The notes beneath the pieces were generated by a model, which searched no databases, was not told where the DNA came from, and worked only from the letters and a program-made list of their open reading frames with translations. Positions 62,634 through 64,000 of a DNA stretch of 64,000 bases are shown in pieces (positions within the stretch are counted from its first letter, which is position 1; every line of letters begins with the position of its first letter). Source of the DNA: a bacterium (GTDB lineage: Bacteria; Pseudomonadota; Alphaproteobacteria; Rhodobacterales; Rhodobacteraceae); assembly GCA_016124195.1 (NCBI GenBank), contig WGOE01000004.1, forward strand, positions 186,001-250,000, in the 5' to 3' direction. The translations under genes were made by a program, and so were the position numbers.

Positions 62634-64000
62634 ATGACAAAACCTGACAAATTCGCAAGCCTCAAGGCCCATTTCGCCACCGTGGCCGACCGCAGGATCC
62701 TCAGCCTTTTCGGCCAGGGCCGGGCGCAGAATTTCTCGGCCATGGCCGGAGAGATGCTGTTCGACTTTTCCAAGACCAATATCGACGAGACAGCGCTTGG
62801 CCTTCTCTTGGCGCTGGCCGAGAACTCCGGCGTGGCGGCCAAGCGTGCCGCGATGTTTGCGGGTGAAAAGATCAACGAGACCGAGGGCCGCGCCGTCCTG
62901 CACACCGCGCTGCGCGCCGGTCCAGAGGCGGTAATCAAGGTCGACGGCGCCGATGTGATGCCCGAGGTGCGCGCCACCCGCGCCCGGATGGCGGCCTTTG
63001 CCCGCGACGTGCGCTCTGGCGCCTTTGCGGGGCAGGGCGGCAAGATCACCGATGTCATCAACATCGGTATCGGCGGATCGGACCTCGGGCCGGCCATGGC
63101 CACGATCGCCCTGTCGCCCTATGCCGATGGCCCGCGGCTGCATTATGTCTCCAACGTCGACGGCGCCCATATCGCCGACACGGTCAAGGGCCTGAACCCG
63201 GCCACGACTCTGGTGATCGTGGCCTCCAAGACCTTCACCACGATCGAGACGATGACCAACGCCAACACGGCCAGAACCTGGATGGCAAAGGCGGTGGCCA
63301 ATCCGGCCGCCCAGTTCTGCGCCGTCTCGACCGCGGCGGAAAAGACCGCCGCCTATGGCATCGACCCCGCCCGCGTTTTCGGCTTTGAGGATTGGGTCGG
63401 CGGGCGCTATTCGCTCTGGGGCCCGATCGGTCTCGGCCTCATGCTGTCCATCGGTCCCGAGGCGTTCGAGGATTTCCTCGCCGGTGGCCGGGCCATGGAC
63501 CAGCACTTCCTGTCCGAGCCTTTCGCAAGGAACCTGCCGGTGCTCTTGGCGCTGGTCGGGATCTGGCACAACCAGATCTGCGGCCATGCCACCCGCGCCG
63601 TGCTGCCCTATGACCAGCGCCTGTCGCGCCTGCCCGCCTATCTGCAACAACTCGAGATGGAATCGAACGGCAAGCGCGTCTCGATGGACGGTGCCGATCT
63701 GCCCTGTCCTTCGGGCCCGGTGGTCTGGGGCGAACCTGGCACCAATGGCCAACACGCCTTCTATCAGCTGATCCATCAGGGCACCCGGGTGGTCCCTTGC
63801 GAGTTTCTGGTGGCAAAAGAGGGACATGAGCCCGACCTCGCGCACCAGCACCTCCTGCTCGTCTCCAACTGCCTGGCCCAGTCCGAGGCGCTCTTGCGTG
63901 GCCGCAGTCTCGAAGAGGCCACCGCGATCATGGCGCGCAAGGGCCTCACCGGGGCCGAGCTTGACCGCCAGGCCCGCCACCGCGTCTTCCCGGGCAACCG
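62634..64000 (+). CDS. pgi: Glucose-6-phosphate isomerase (3' end outside window)
   Basis: Interconverts glucose-6-phosphate and fructose-6-phosphate. The first 455 residues of the expected 530-550 are visible. INIGIGGSDLGPAMA, ASKTFTTIETMTNA (the SIS-type sugar-phosphate site), GGRYSLWGPIGL and NLPVLLALVGIWHNQ match the family, and MESNGKRV and EPGTNGQHAFYQLIHQGT follow. The frame is still open at the window end. Third gene of the zwf operon, which may continue into Entner-Doudoroff genes beyond the window. Confidence 0.97.
   Translation, partial: MTKPDKFASLKAHFATVADRRILSLFGQGRAQNFSAMAGEMLFDFSKTNIDETALGLLLALAENSGVAAKRAAMFAGEKINETEGRAVLHTALRAGPEAVIKVDGADVMPEVRATRARMAAFARDVRSGAFAGQGGKITDVINIGIGGSDLGPAMATIALSPYADGPRLHYVSNVDGAHIADTVKGLNPATTLVIVASKTFTTIETMTNANTARTWMAKAVANPAAQFCAVSTAAEKTAAYGIDPARVFGFEDWVGGRYSLWGPIGLGLMLSIGPEAFEDFLAGGRAMDQHFLSEPFARNLPVLLALVGIWHNQICGHATRAVLPYDQRLSRLPAYLQQLEMESNGKRVSMDGADLPCPSGPVVWGEPGTNGQHAFYQLIHQGTRVVPCEFLVAKEGHEPDLAHQHLLLVSNCLAQSEALLRGRSLEEATAIMARKGLTGAELDRQARHRVFPGN

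Overview
The window is about 65% G+C, has short intergenic gaps and many ATGA or GTGA start/stop overlaps, and looks like chromosomal DNA of an alphaproteobacterium of the Rhodobacteraceae type. This placement is inferred from the gene families, the glgP-B-C-A-X-pgm order and a CCCCCGGAATATTTGG-type intergenic element that I recall from that group. No rRNA or tRNA gene, CRISPR array or intact insertion sequence was recognised.

Layout. (1) 1-9251: a co-directional glycogen operon (3' end of glgP, then glgB, glgC, glgA, glgX, pgm). (2) 9432-14446: accessory genes: a non-pyrrolysine MttB-family methyltransferase, a small lytic transglycosylase lipoprotein, an HNH endonuclease, and a large parallel beta-helix protein with three related C-terminal modules. 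(3) 15196-40732: a large exopolysaccharide island. It holds nucleotide-sugar enzymes (a fused acetyltransferase-oxidoreductase, two DegT aminotransferases, a 4-epimerase-type SDR, a UDP-xylose-synthase-type decarboxylase, ManC-type GDP-mannose synthesis, and a GDP-mannose 3,5-epimerase), an initiating polyprenyl-phosphate sugar transferase, about five glycosyltransferases, a Wzx flippase, a Wzy/ligase, an ExoF/Wza-type exporter, a Wzz/ExoP co-polymerase with a decayed kinase domain, and an orphan LuxR/NarL-type regulator. (4) 40835-46990: a low-oxygen/stress island with two divergent Crp/Fnr regulators, Hsp20, a phosphotransferase-ATPase fusion, a YgiT-type zinc protein and a host-attachment-family protein. 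Five FNR/FixK-type boxes sit in its intergenic regions. (5) 47103-60259: signalling genes: FecR-domain protein plus CHASE2 adenylate cyclase, a triple-CheW protein plus a soluble multi-PAS chemoreceptor, an eroded RTX gene, an AidB-type acyl-CoA dehydrogenase, an Asp-box propeller protein and a GAF-GGDEF diguanylate cyclase. (6) 60511-64000: zwf-pgl-pgi, behind a perfect LacI-type palindrome; pgi runs off the window.

How the parts fit. The two ends handle glucose phosphates: glycogen synthesis and breakdown on the left, the entry to the pentose-phosphate/Entner-Doudoroff routes on the right. The central island would draw on the same hexose phosphates to build a Wzx/Wzy-type polysaccharide. 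It may contain L-galactose (from GDP-mannose by the 3,5-epimerase), xylose or a related sugar, and an acetamido sugar.

The two most interesting signals are regulatory. One is the Crp/Fnr island, whose gene content resembles part of the mycobacterial DosR dormancy regulon. The other is a CT(A/T)CTCCTTTCGGCG-type motif shared by the two EPS promoter regions, each time lying inside an inverted repeat.
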